A stretch of 35,865 nt of DNA from Archaeoglobi archaeon (GTDB lineage Archaea > Halobacteriota > Archaeoglobi > Archaeoglobales > Archaeoglobaceae), in contig JAPDIY010000003.1 in the NCBI GenBank assembly GCA_029259335.1, positions 64,725 to 100,589 of the forward strand, written 5' to 3'. The notes under the pieces are model-generated. The model had not been told where the DNA came from. It searched no databases and saw only the letters and a program-made list of their open reading frames with translations. Made by a program: the position numbers and the translations under genes. Positions 10,311 to 20,200 of this stretch are shown here, piece by piece (within the stretch, counting starts at the first letter, position 1; every line of letters starts with the position of its first letter).

Positions 10311-10808
10311 TCACAATGGAGCAAGTTCGTACATAAGATAACCTTCCCTCCTCCTACTAACCTGAACCTTAACCCTCTGACCAGGCTTAACCTGCTGAGG
10401 ATCGCCGTTATACCACGCAAGAATTCTTGGCCCATCATCTAGCTTGGCTATAGCGACTGGATAAGGGTCGTACTGACCAAAGGATGGTGGTCTTACGAAA
10501 ACGACGGTCATTGTTTCAAGAGTCCCCTCCTTCTTTAGCTCAACCCAGTCCATGTCTGAATCGAGGCAGCTTGGACAATCCTTCTGTGGTGGGAAGAACA
10601 CTCTGCCACACTTCTTGCACTTCGTTCCCATAAGCTTTCCTTCCTTTAAACCCTCGTAGAAGGGCTTTATGTTCTCAATTGAAATGATGTATCTCAGCCT
10701 GAGCTCTCTCATGTCCACCCACTGCATCGCCCCACTCTTCTCATCAACGATTACTGGAAAACCGAGCTCCTCCATATTCTTCATAACCTGCTCCTTCATC
10801 TTGTCCAT
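10311..10808 (-). CDS. DUF35 / OB-fold acyl-CoA-associated protein with zinc ribbon
   Basis: CKKCGRVFFPPQKDCPSC rubredoxin-like zinc ribbon followed by an OB-fold. Adjacent to thiolase, as is typical for archaeal DUF35 proteins. Confidence 0.9.
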   Translation of the reverse strand: MDKMKEQVMKNMEELGFPVIVDEKSGAMQWVDMRELRLRYIISIENIKPFYEGLKEGKLMGTKCKKCGRVFFPPQKDCPSCLDSDMDWVELKKEGTLETMTVVFVRPPSFGQYDPYPVAIAKLDDGPRILAWYNGDPQQVKPGQRVKVQVSRRREGYLMYELAPL

Positions 10809-10812
10809 TATC

Positions 10813-12009
10813 TCACCCCTTTACCTCCTTCTCAAGGCCGTAGATCGTGACATACGTGTAGTGCCCTGTTCCTCCGACATTGTGGGCCAGCCAGACACCC
10901 TTGTTTATGTCAGCCTGCCTTCCGGGTTCAGCTTTCCGCAGAAGCTGCTTGTAGGCTTCAACAGCCTGACTCACACCTGTAGCTCCAATCGGATGACCCT
11001 TGGACTTCAGACCTCCGTCAATGTTAACGGGTATCTTACCACCAATGTACGTCTGCTCCTCTCTGATCAGCTTGTAACCCTCACCCCTCTTGCAGAATCT
11101 CAGGTCTTCGTATGCAATAATTTCAGGTGCGGTAAAGCAGTCATGAACGTTTGCCCCATCAAGGTATTTTATCGGATCGTCCATGTCAATACCAGCCATC
11201 TTGTAAGCCTGCTCCGCAGCATATCTGGCAGAGGCGAGAGACGTGAACTCCTCTCTTCTGCTCAGATTCGCTGTTCCAGTACCAACGCCCTGTCCGAGAA
11301 TCCATATCTTCTCGTCAATTCCAAGTTCTTTGACCTTCTCCTCGCTTGCGAGAATTACACACGCAGAGCCGTCTGTTATCGGAGAGCAGTCGAAGAGCTT
11401 GAAGGGCCACGCAATGTACGGGCTTTTCATTACTGTCTCAATATCAATCTCTTTCTGGAACTGTGCATACGGGTTCTTGGCACCATAATAATGATTTTTA
11501 ACAGCGACTCTCGCAAAATCTTCTTCTGTCGCACCATATTTCATCATGTAGGCTGTCCCGTGCAGTGCGTAGTATGCTGGAAACGTAAGGCCAAAGTTTT
11601 CAAACTCCCAGAAGTAGCTTCCGAATCTGCCGATAAGCTCGATGACGTTGGGATTCGGCGATTCCTGCATTTTCTCTATACCAATAACTAGAGCAATATC
11701 CGCCATTCCAGATTTTATTGCCGTATATCCCACTCTTATCGCCGCGCTACCACTCGCACATGCAGCCTCAACCCTCATGGAGCCCTTAGGTGCGAGGTCT
11801 GCATACTCTGCCATGAGCGCTGGAACAGCAGCCTCACTGCTCCACATTCCTGCGTTACTCACAACGAAGAATTCGATGTCTTTTGGCTCAAGATTCGCAG
11901 TTTCGAATGCTGGTTTCATGGATTCCCAGCAGAGTTCAGCGATGTTTACGTCCCTCCTCGTTCCAAACCTGGAATGTCCTGTTCCTATAATAGCTACATT
12001 CTCCGACAT
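10813..12009 (-). CDS. Acetyl-CoA acetyltransferase / thiolase-like (SCP2 thiolase type)
   Basis: VEAACASGSAAIRVG active-site region; GGLKSKGHPIGATGVSQAVEAY motif; NVGGTGHYTYVTI C terminus. Confidence 0.93.
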   Translation of the reverse strand: MSENVAIIGTGHSRFGTRRDVNIAELCWESMKPAFETANLEPKDIEFFVVSNAGMWSSEAAVPALMAEYADLAPKGSMRVEAACASGSAAIRVGYTAIKSGMADIALVIGIEKMQESPNPNVIELIGRFGSYFWEFENFGLTFPAYYALHGTAYMMKYGATEEDFARVAVKNHYYGAKNPYAQFQKEIDIETVMKSPYIAWPFKLFDCSPITDGSACVILASEEKVKELGIDEKIWILGQGVGTGTANLSRREEFTSLASARYAAEQAYKMAGIDMDDPIKYLDGANVHDCFTAPEIIAYEDLRFCKRGEGYKLIREEQTYIGGKIPVNIDGGLKSKGHPIGATGVSQAVEAYKQLLRKAEPGRQADINKGVWLAHNVGGTGHYTYVTIYGLEKEVKG

Positions 12010-12173
12010 CGAAAAGGTCTCAACTGCTCACCATATAAGTCTTTCTTGATTTTATATCTGCTTTAAGCTTATATAAGTGAAAAAAATTTAAATTTTTAAA
12101 GTGTGAATTATTAATTATATCACTTAATTTTGGCAGGCGACAGTTTATATATCCACGAGCCAAGGGGTTTTGA

Positions 12174-12515
12174 ATGCCGGACTACCTCGTAATTCTTCAG
12201 GCTGCGTGGATAGTGAAAAAGGCAAAGAGTGTTGAGGATGCGATGAACATAGCTGTTGCTGAAGCTGGCAAAAAACTCAATCCTGACCTCGATTTCGTCA
12301 AAATAGATGTTGGTGATACAGTCTGTCCCAAATGCGAAAGCCCTCTGAAATCTGTCTTCATGGTCGCTGGGACAGCTCTTGTTGGTTTGATATTTGAAAT
12401 GAAGGTTTTCAACGCCAAGAGTGAGGAACATGCAGCCAAAATTGCGAAATACGAGATTGGCAAGAGAATGCCAAGAATACCGCTTGAGGTTATTGAAGTT
12501 ATGATTCTTGAGTGA
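12174..12515 (+). CDS. UPF0212 / DUF555 family protein
   Basis: MPDYLVILQAAWIVKKAKSVEDAMNIAVAEAGKKLNPDLDFVKIDVG...CPKCE, characteristic of archaeal UPF0212. TATA-like tttatatat about 25-30 nt upstream suggests leaderless transcription. Confidence 0.88.
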   Translation: MPDYLVILQAAWIVKKAKSVEDAMNIAVAEAGKKLNPDLDFVKIDVGDTVCPKCESPLKSVFMVAGTALVGLIFEMKVFNAKSEEHAAKIAKYEIGKRMPRIPLEVIEVMILE

Positions 12516-12581
12516 GTGTGTGTGGTTTAGGTTAAGGTCTTGCTAACATAATTTTTATAAACGTTGGTAACAACAATCATT

Positions 12582-12881
12582 ATGGTGTTCAAAAAGTTGA
12601 AAGCTGAAGCGGAAATTGTGCTAAGACATCTGCAGGTGCTGAAAACGGTAATGGAAAAACAGCCTGTCGGGATTTTTAAATTGTCAGACATTTTGAATAT
12701 GCCAAAGCACAGGGTGAGGTATTCACTTCGCGTGCTTGAGCAGTCTGGCATTATAGTCCCGACACAGTACGGAGCCATGGTCAAGGATGAAGGGTACGAC
12801 AAGATCGAAGAGATGAAAAGCGAAATTCAGGAGATAAAAAATTTGGTGGACAGTATTGAAGACCTCCTAAACAAGCTTTAA
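12582..12881 (+). CDS. Winged-helix transcriptional regulator with C-terminal coiled coil
   Basis: KLSDILNMPKHRVRYSLRVLEQSGIIVPTQYGAMV HTH/wing; EIQEIKNLVDSIEDLLNKL helix. I prefer the internal ATG (MVFKKLKAEAE) to the ORF-track start at 12564. Confidence 0.7.
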   Translation: MVFKKLKAEAEIVLRHLQVLKTVMEKQPVGIFKLSDILNMPKHRVRYSLRVLEQSGIIVPTQYGAMVKDEGYDKIEEMKSEIQEIKNLVDSIEDLLNKL

Positions 12882-12898
12882 ATCTTTTTTAAATTTTT

Positions 12899-13123
12899 TT
12901 ACTCAACGACTTCCGCAAAACCGTATTTGCGAAGAACCTTTGTGATTCTCACCGTCACGACGTCGTCAACCTTTACTCCCGGCACGAAGATGACGAAACC
13001 ATCAACCTTTGCTATCCCATCACCTTCTGACCCAACGGCTTCAATTCTCACTTCTCTTATATCTCCAACCTCTACAGGCGGCTCGCGGCCAAATTCACGT
13101 CCAAATTCACTCAATTCAAACAC
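12899..13123 (-). CDS. Small TRAM-domain protein
   Basis: PVEVGDIREVRIEAVGSEGDGIAKVDGFVIFVPGVKVDDVVTVRITKVLRKYGFAEVV is a stand-alone TRAM domain typical of euryarchaea. Confidence 0.9.
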   Translation of the reverse strand: MFELSEFGREFGREPPVEVGDIREVRIEAVGSEGDGIAKVDGFVIFVPGVKVDDVVTVRITKVLRKYGFAEVVE

Positions 13124-13156
13124 CTCATTTCAAATTTCGTAATTGCTGACTGCAAG

Positions 13157-15079
13157 CTACTTAAGCTTTTCCCCTCTGAGAATGAAATACGTCAGAGTTT
13201 CCTGCAATCTCAAATCGTCGAGAATTCTTTTTATTCTATCAACTTGCTTTTCAATTTCTCTGAGCGCCCTCTCGCAACCTATGTCATTCTTTATCTCGAT
13301 GAAACCTGAAATTATCGCAACAGGATTCCTCAGCCTGTCTGCAAGGTCTTCAAACTGTTCAAGATTGTCAAGAAGTAAATTGAGAGCTATTTTTCTGTCT
13401 CTCTCAGCTCTGTAGGATGTGATAGCAAAACCGAGATTTTCACCAAGCTCCTCGAATATTCTGATCTCGTCCTCACTTAATTCTCCAACTGAGCAGAGCA
13501 CAAGCACCCCGAACACGTGGCTGTTATGCCTGATAGGTATTGCAAGACTTTTTCCGCTGCCTACGGGACATGAACATTCCTCGTATTTCAGAACACCATC
13601 CCTTGCCTTTTCAGCGAGAGCGCATTCAGGTGCAAGTGGTGTAGCTTTTAACATCTTCTCCTTCTCGACAACCCATGCCCACGAACTTGCGTTTCTCAAC
13701 TTTAGGATAACTCTGCAAACCTTTGAGAGTAGAGCATACTCATCCTTTTCTCTGAAAATCAGTTCATTTATTTCACTTATAGTCCTCAGTAGCTCATTGG
13801 TCTTTTTGAGTTCTCTTTCCGTCTTCAGCCTATCAGTTATATCTCTCAGAACCCCCTCAGCACCAACGACCTTCCCGTCTCTGAACACAGGCCATTCCAC
13901 AACCTCAAAAACTCTTTCATCGCCGTTTTTACATCTTGCTCTGAATGTGAACCTTACATTTTCCCCATTCAAAACCTTTCTGAAGTTCTCTCTCAAAATA
14001 TCCAGATCCTCCTCGAAGGCCACCTTCCTTGAAGTGTGGCCGATCAACTCAGAGTAATCGTAGCCGAGAATCTCAGCATATCTCGGATTTACATCAACAA
14101 ATCTCCCCTTCCTGTCTATTATAAAAAACATATCCTTCGCTTCTCTGAAAAATCTCTCGTACATTCTGAGCTTTTCTTGTGCTTTCATTTCGTCAGTCCT
14201 GTCTATCAGCATGCCCATAACTGCTGGTTTACCTTTGTATATCACTCTGACAGCGATGGTATCAACATATTTGACTTCCCCGTACTTCGTGATCACCCTG
14301 AACCTGTGCGGCACCTCGACATCTTCTCCTCTAAGCCTGCGAACGTAGTTGCTTATTATCCGCTCCCTGTCCTCTGGGTGTACAAGATCGAATGGATTCA
14401 TTTCGAACAATTCCTCCATGCTGTACCCGCTTAAAGCACTTGTATCATTGAGAAAAACGAATTTACCGTCCTGAATGATGTAAACCGTCGTGAACGTCTG
14501 ATTTGCCAGTGCAAGGAATAAATTCTCGAACTCTTTTCTTTTTGCTATGTCGGTAATGCCGCAGATAATTGTGGGCTTTCCTTTGTAGTAACTTTTTGTT
14601 GCAAGTACCTCGACAAATAGCTCTTCTCCGTTTTTGTTCCGGACTTTTAGTTCTTCTTTTATTATGCCTTCTTCTTTCAGCGACCTGTCGTAGACTCTGC
14701 GTATTTTGTCCTTGTAACCTTCTGCAGCCAGTTCTACAAGGTTCATGGAGTACAGATCGCTCTTCGAGTATCCCGAAAATTTCTCAACTATCTTGTTTGC
14801 ATATATTATTCTTCCATCCTGTATTACAACAACACCAACTGGAAAGTCTTCAATCAGATGATGCAGGGATTCTGGAAGCAGAACAATGATGTGTCCGTCA
14901 TCCACTCTGATTTTTGAGCCAGTAAAAATTTCACCGTTCAACTTAGCTTTAAATTCCTTCCCTGAGCCTTCAACTTCAAAGACTTCCTCAAACCGTTTGC
15001 CTTTTATACCAGAAGGTAGCCCCTGTATTGAAACAATCTTGCCATTGGGGTTAATTTTGATTATTATAACGTGTGACAT
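13157..15079 (-). CDS. Multi-PAS/GAF sensor protein with degenerate HisKA-like C-terminus and no HATPase domain
   Basis: Three PAS repeats (DGRIIYANKIVEKFSGYS; DGKFVFLNDTSALSGYS; KGRFVDVNPRYAEILGYD) with PAC motifs, a GAF-like region, and a terminal helical region LADRLRNPVAIISGFIEI. Confidence 0.85.
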   Translation of the reverse strand: MSHVIIIKINPNGKIVSIQGLPSGIKGKRFEEVFEVEGSGKEFKAKLNGEIFTGSKIRVDDGHIIVLLPESLHHLIEDFPVGVVVIQDGRIIYANKIVEKFSGYSKSDLYSMNLVELAAEGYKDKIRRVYDRSLKEEGIIKEELKVRNKNGEELFVEVLATKSYYKGKPTIICGITDIAKRKEFENLFLALANQTFTTVYIIQDGKFVFLNDTSALSGYSMEELFEMNPFDLVHPEDRERIISNYVRRLRGEDVEVPHRFRVITKYGEVKYVDTIAVRVIYKGKPAVMGMLIDRTDEMKAQEKLRMYERFFREAKDMFFIIDRKGRFVDVNPRYAEILGYDYSELIGHTSRKVAFEEDLDILRENFRKVLNGENVRFTFRARCKNGDERVFEVVEWPVFRDGKVVGAEGVLRDITDRLKTERELKKTNELLRTISEINELIFREKDEYALLSKVCRVILKLRNASSWAWVVEKEKMLKATPLAPECALAEKARDGVLKYEECSCPVGSGKSLAIPIRHNSHVFGVLVLCSVGELSEDEIRIFEELGENLGFAITSYRAERDRKIALNLLLDNLEQFEDLADRLRNPVAIISGFIEIKNDIGCERALREIEKQVDRIKRILDDLRLQETLTYFILRGEKLK

Positions 15080-15154
15080 TATTGAAAATTTGAAAATGAA
15101 CCATACTTATATTTTTTGGTATATTGATCGCGTTAGGTGTGTAGATTGAGAAAA

Positions 15155-16168
15155 TCATGAAACTATGTTTGCGTAGTCTTTTTCTATTTCTTCAAGAAAC
15201 TTTTCAGGTTCTAAACCTCTCACATAAGCCATCAGTGTTAAACCTCCAGCACCTACGCCTTCTTTTACAAATCCCTCCTCATAGGCTCTCAGACCCTTGT
15301 ATTTCGACTTTCCCAGCATTGGGTCTGCAGCAACAACTGGGAACGGAGACAGGGAAAGATCTGCATTGGGATCGGAAGCAACGTACTTTGTAGTTGCAAT
15401 TACAGCATCAACTTCACCCATTCTCGCAACCAGATTTGCGATAGCTACCATCTGAGTGCCACCTGCAAACACCACGGGTTTCTCAGAGCCAAGTGCAAGG
15501 CCAATAACCCCCAGCATTACAGGATCTCCGACTGCAGCAAGGACTTCAATCGGATCATTGCTTTCAACCCTTCTCACCGCCATCTCCACAACCTGTTTTT
15601 TGAGATCAAGGGGGTTTTCGGGCATGCTCGATGAAACGGCCGGTTCAAAGCCAAGTGCCTTCAAAACTGCTGCAGCGGTCGTCGTGCCTGCTGGTATGCT
15701 CTCTCCTACAATCAGTACATCGGCAAGTTTGGACATTTTTCTGCCAAGAATCTTTGCTCTCTCAATTACTTCTCTCACCTTCTCAGCATCCATTGCCCTT
15801 CTTTCGGCTATATTCTCCCCAACAGGAGCGTTTAGTTCAACAAACGGAATTTTCGGCTCAACCATAAGCCCCGAATTAACGATGAAGAACGGAATAGCTG
15901 TAAGCCTCAAAGCTGTGTACGATATCAGGGCTGGAGTTGGTTTTCCATCCGGTGTTGCAGGTACTGTATCAATTGACAGGCATCTGCCGTGATACAAAAG
16001 CTCTGCATCCGCAGGCGGGGTGTATTTGATGAGTTCAGGGTTTGCTCCAGCAACGGTTATTCCGGGCACTTCTGCAGTTCTCGTATTCCCAATTACGAGC
16101 AGATAAACGGGTTTACCCTTGCAAAGCTCTGTAATTTCACTTTCTCCTTTAACAAATTCGTAACTCAT
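15155..16168 (-). CDS. cobT: UPF0284 / CobT-like nicotinate-nucleotide phosphoribosyltransferase
   Basis: FVNSGLMVEPKIPFVELNAPVGENI, LIVGESIPAGTTTAAAVLKALG and VFAGGTQMVAIANLV are CobT-family signatures. The start is more likely MSYEFVKGESEIT than the longer ORF-track start at 16228. Confidence 0.85.
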   Translation of the reverse strand: MSYEFVKGESEITELCKGKPVYLLVIGNTRTAEVPGITVAGANPELIKYTPPADAELLYHGRCLSIDTVPATPDGKPTPALISYTALRLTAIPFFIVNSGLMVEPKIPFVELNAPVGENIAERRAMDAEKVREVIERAKILGRKMSKLADVLIVGESIPAGTTTAAAVLKALGFEPAVSSSMPENPLDLKKQVVEMAVRRVESNDPIEVLAAVGDPVMLGVIGLALGSEKPVVFAGGTQMVAIANLVARMGEVDAVIATTKYVASDPNADLSLSPFPVVAADPMLGKSKYKGLRAYEEGFVKEGVGAGGLTLMAYVRGLEPEKFLEEIEKDYANIVS

Positions 16169-16322
16169 AGGTGGGATGAAAACTTGCGGAAAGATAAGAT
16201 TTTGTTTTGTTTTACACTTGTAATACACAAAAATGCTGAGTGTGAAAAAATGTATAATCCTGACAAAGATAAAACCAAAACCATTTCAATTAATTTTATA
16301 AACTCCAAAATGACCACCTTAC

Positions 16323-17210
16323 ATGCCAGAAGAGCGTCCAAAGACCATATTGGTTGATTATAACAAATGCATAAGCTGTGGTATCTGTGTCTCCCTTTGT
16401 CCTCAAGATGCTTTAGAATTGCGGGATGGAGTACCAGAGGTCGTTGGGAAATGTAAAGTCTGTGGTCTCTGTGCTGCAAGTTGCATAACAAGAGCAATCG
16501 AAATGTCAGCGGCAAAGTTCAAGGAAGAAAGCATACTTGCCGAAATAGTGCCTGAAAAGAAGATCGTCGTCTTCTCATGTCGGCGTAACATTGAGAAGGA
16601 TAAGGATTACGATGCGAGTGTTGTTTCTCTGCTCTGCTCATCAAGACTTGATGCTTACTTCATTGCTGAGGCTTTTGCGAAAGGTGCTGAAGGTGTTGTG
16701 GTAGCGACATGCGGAGAGAGCTGCAGAAACTATCCCGGAAGTGCTGAGGTTAGAAGCAAGGTTAGGTTGATAGAGAAAACTCTCGAAAAGCTTGGCGAGT
16801 CGAAGGACAGGATTTTGCTTGTTGAGGGTGATTTCAGCGATGCGATTGTTAAGATGAAAAGTAAAGTAAGTGGAAAGGTTGAGGGAGCTGAGATAATCAG
16901 AGATGTGACCTTGAACAGAGACGTGAGGGCTTTGGTTGCCAAGATGCGCACCGTAACAGAGGTTGGTAATGTTTACGGTGAAAAAATGGACTACGAAAAG
17001 TACGACGGTCTTCTGGACGAGATTGTGGATAAGGCGGTCAAATCTGCAATGATTCTGCACTATCTTAACGGTGGGGCAAAAATTTCCGAAATAGTCACCA
17101 AGACTGGTTTGACTTACAGAGATGTTCTCGATACTGTGCTTGAGATGAAAAGGAAGGATTTGGTGGAGCTGGAAGTTGAAGAAGAGGTTTTTGTAAAGGC
17201 AAAGGGGTGA
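16323..17210 (+). CDS. Ferredoxin (2x[4Fe-4S]) - MvhD-like domain - winged-helix-like C-terminus fusion
   Basis: CISCGICVSLCPQDA and CKVCGLCAASC clusters, then an MvhD-like segment VVFSCRRN...CSSRLDAYFIAEAFAKGAEGVVVATCGESCRNYPGS, then a C-terminal HTH-like segment (LNGGAKISEIVTKTGLTYRDVLDTVLEMKRKDLVEL). Confidence 0.8.
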   Translation: MPEERPKTILVDYNKCISCGICVSLCPQDALELRDGVPEVVGKCKVCGLCAASCITRAIEMSAAKFKEESILAEIVPEKKIVVFSCRRNIEKDKDYDASVVSLLCSSRLDAYFIAEAFAKGAEGVVVATCGESCRNYPGSAEVRSKVRLIEKTLEKLGESKDRILLVEGDFSDAIVKMKSKVSGKVEGAEIIRDVTLNRDVRALVAKMRTVTEVGNVYGEKMDYEKYDGLLDEIVDKAVKSAMILHYLNGGAKISEIVTKTGLTYRDVLDTVLEMKRKDLVELEVEEEVFVKAKG

Positions 17211-17214
17211 ATGT

Positions 17215-20200
17215 ATGCCAGTCGGTGCTGTGCTTGTAATTGGCGGAGGTATAGCCGGGATTCAGTCAGCCTTAGATCTCGCTGAGTCGGGATTCAAGGT
17301 TTATCTACTTGAGAAGCTACCTGCAATCGGAGGAAGAATGTCTCAGCTTGACAAGACTTTTCCTACAAACGATTGCTCAATGTGTATTCTGTCGCCAAAG
17401 CTGAACGAGGTTGGAAGGCACGAGAACATTGAGATAATCAACAATGCTGAGCTTGTAGGTATTGAAGGCGAGGCAGGAGATTTCAAGGTCAAGATTAAAA
17501 AGAAGCCTCTCTACGTTGATCCAGCAAGGTGTACAGGATGTGGAGCGTGCAGTGAAGCATGTCCGGTGAGTGCGATTGATGAATACAACGAGGGCTTATC
17601 CTACCGCTCGGCCATATTCCTGCGCTACCCGCAGGCCGTTCCAAAGGTTTACTCGATTGACAGGGACAAGTGTATTGGCTGTGGGATCTGCCAGAATGTT
17701 TGCGTTGCGAAGGCGATAGACTACAACCAGAAGGAGGAAGAGATTACAGTAAACGTCGGATCAATTATCCTCACGCCCGGCGGTCAGCTTGCAGATGCTG
17801 TCAAGAGGGGGGAGTACGGATACGGTCTATACCCAAATGTGATAACCAGTATCCAGTTTGAAAGGCTGCTCTCAGCAACTGGACCTTTCGAGGGACATGT
17901 TGCAAGGCCGTCCGATGGAAAGGAACCGAAGAAAATAGGGATAATACAGTGCGTTTGCAGCAGAGATGAAAAAACCAATCCCTACTGCTCTTCAGTCTGC
18001 TGCACCTATGCAACAAAGCACGCAATCATAGCGAAGGAGCACATTCCGGATGCTGAAATTCACATATTCGTAATGGATCTCAGAACGTTTGGCAAGGGCT
18101 TTGAAGAGTATGCAAAGAGGGCTGAAGAGGAATATGGGGTGAAGTACCACAGAGGAAGAGTTTCGGTTGTGATGCAGAAGAAGGATGGAAATCTGCTGCT
18201 GAAGTACGAGAAGAATGGAAGAAGCTATGAGGAAGAGTTTGACCTCATTGTTCTCTCCGTCGGATTCGAACCACCAGAGGATATGAAGAGGTACGCCGAG
18301 ATTCTGGGAATAGATCTGAACGAGTATGGTTTTGTCGAAACCGACACCTTCAACCCCATATCAACCTCAAAACCCGGAATTTACGTTGCTGGAGTTGTGT
18401 CGGAGCCCAAGGACATTCCTGAGAGCGTTGCTCAGGCGAGCAGTGCTGCTGCAAAGGCTTCGAGCATAATAGCTTCTGAGAGAGGGAAGCTGATAACGAA
18501 GAAGGAATATCCACCTGAGAGAGATGTTACAGGTGAACCTCCGCGTGTCGGCGTTTTCGTCTGCCATTGTGGTATAAACATTGCTTCGATGGTTGATGTC
18601 GAAAGGGTTGCCGAATTCGCTAAAACTCTTGACGACGTTGTATTTGCCGATCATTTACTCTTCACATGTTCTGCAGACTCGCAGGAGAGAATCAAGCAGG
18701 CTATAAAGGATCACAACCTGAACAGAGTCGTTGTTGCAGCCTGCACCCCCAGAACTCACGAGCAGCTCTTCAGAAACACGCTGCGCGAAGCTGGGCTGAA
18801 TCCCTATCTGTTTGAATTTGTGAACATAAGAGAGCAGTGCTCTTGGGTGCACACGGACAGGGAGGAGGCCACAAGGAAAGCGATGGAGCTCGTTGCCGCT
18901 GGTGTCGCGAAGGCGAGGTTGCTTGAGCCGCTGCAGTACATAGAGGTTGATGTGACAAAGAGGGCGCTTGTAATCGGTGGTGGACTGGCTGGAATGGTTG
19001 CTGCCTTAGAACTTGCAAATCAGGGCATTGAAACGTACCTGATTGAGAAAGAACCTGAACTCGGAGGAAATCTAAGGCACATATACTACACGATCGACGG
19101 AAGGGATCCCCAGGAGCTACTTGAAAGCCTGATCTCAGAGGTTGAAAACCACCCGCTGATAAAGGTTTACAGGAGTGCAAGGCTTGAAAGTATTGAAGGA
19201 TTCGTTGGCAACTACACCAGCAAAATAGTGACAGAAAGCGGTGTTGAAGATGTTCAGCATGGCGTGATAATTGTCGCGACGGGTGCGAAGGAGTACAAGC
19301 CGAAAGAGTATATGTACGGAGAGCATCCGAAGGTTGTTACTCAGGTTGAGCTTGAGCATATGCTCTACAACGGCCATGTTCCCAGTGACGTTATAATGAT
19401 CCAGTGTGTTGGAAGCAGGAATAACGAGAGGCCGTACTGCAGCAGAATCTGCTGCCAGACAGCGATAAAGAACGCTCTCAAGATAAAAGAGTTGAATCCT
19501 GATGCCAATGTGATGATTCTGTTTAGAGACATCAGGACCTATGGCTTCCTTGAGAAGTACTACAAGGAGGCTTCGGAGAAGGGAGTTGTATTCGTCCACT
19601 ACGATCCGAACAATCCGCCTGCTGTCAGAGTTGAAGAAGGGAAATTAGTTGTGGAGTTCTACGATGAGATACTTGATGATACGATAATCGCAGAACCAGA
19701 ATACGTCGTTCTGAGCGCGGCAACTGTTCCGAACGAGGAAAATGAAGAGATTTCAAAGCTCCTCAAGGTTCCACTTGATGCAAACGGATTCTTCCTTGAG
19801 GCGCATCCAAAGCTTCGCCCTGTTGATTTCGCCACCGAAGGAATTTTCCTTGCCGGTATCGCCCACAGCCCGCGCCTGATTCCTGAAACAATCTCCCTTG
19901 CCTACGCAGCCGTCTCAAGGGCCCTTACAGTTCTTACGAAGGATAAAATAATCATGGAAGCGAGCAAAGCCGAGGTCATCAGGGAGAGGTGTGATGCTTG
20001 TGAGATGTGCGTCAAAGCTTGTCCTGTTAATGCAATTGAAATTGTTGAGTACGAAACGAGAGCGGGTGTGGAGCTTAAAGCTTCTGTGAACAAGGCGGTC
20101 TGCCTTGGATGTGGGGTTTGCAGCGCCACATGTCCGAAGGCAGCAATAGTCGTTAAGGGATTCACTTTCAACCAGATTAAGGAGATGGTTGATGCGGTTA

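Noticed and set aside
10669-11691. 340-aa plus-strand ORF
   Set aside because: Lies antisense over most of the well-supported thiolase gene and the DUF35 gene start. Composition is shadow-like, with no recognisable motifs.
13419-14057. 212-aa plus-strand ORF
   Set aside because: Antisense shadow of the PAS/GAF sensor. Ser/Phe/Leu-rich translation typical of a reverse-frame artefact.
15456-15992. 178-aa plus-strand ORF
   Set aside because: Antisense shadow of cobT/UPF0284.
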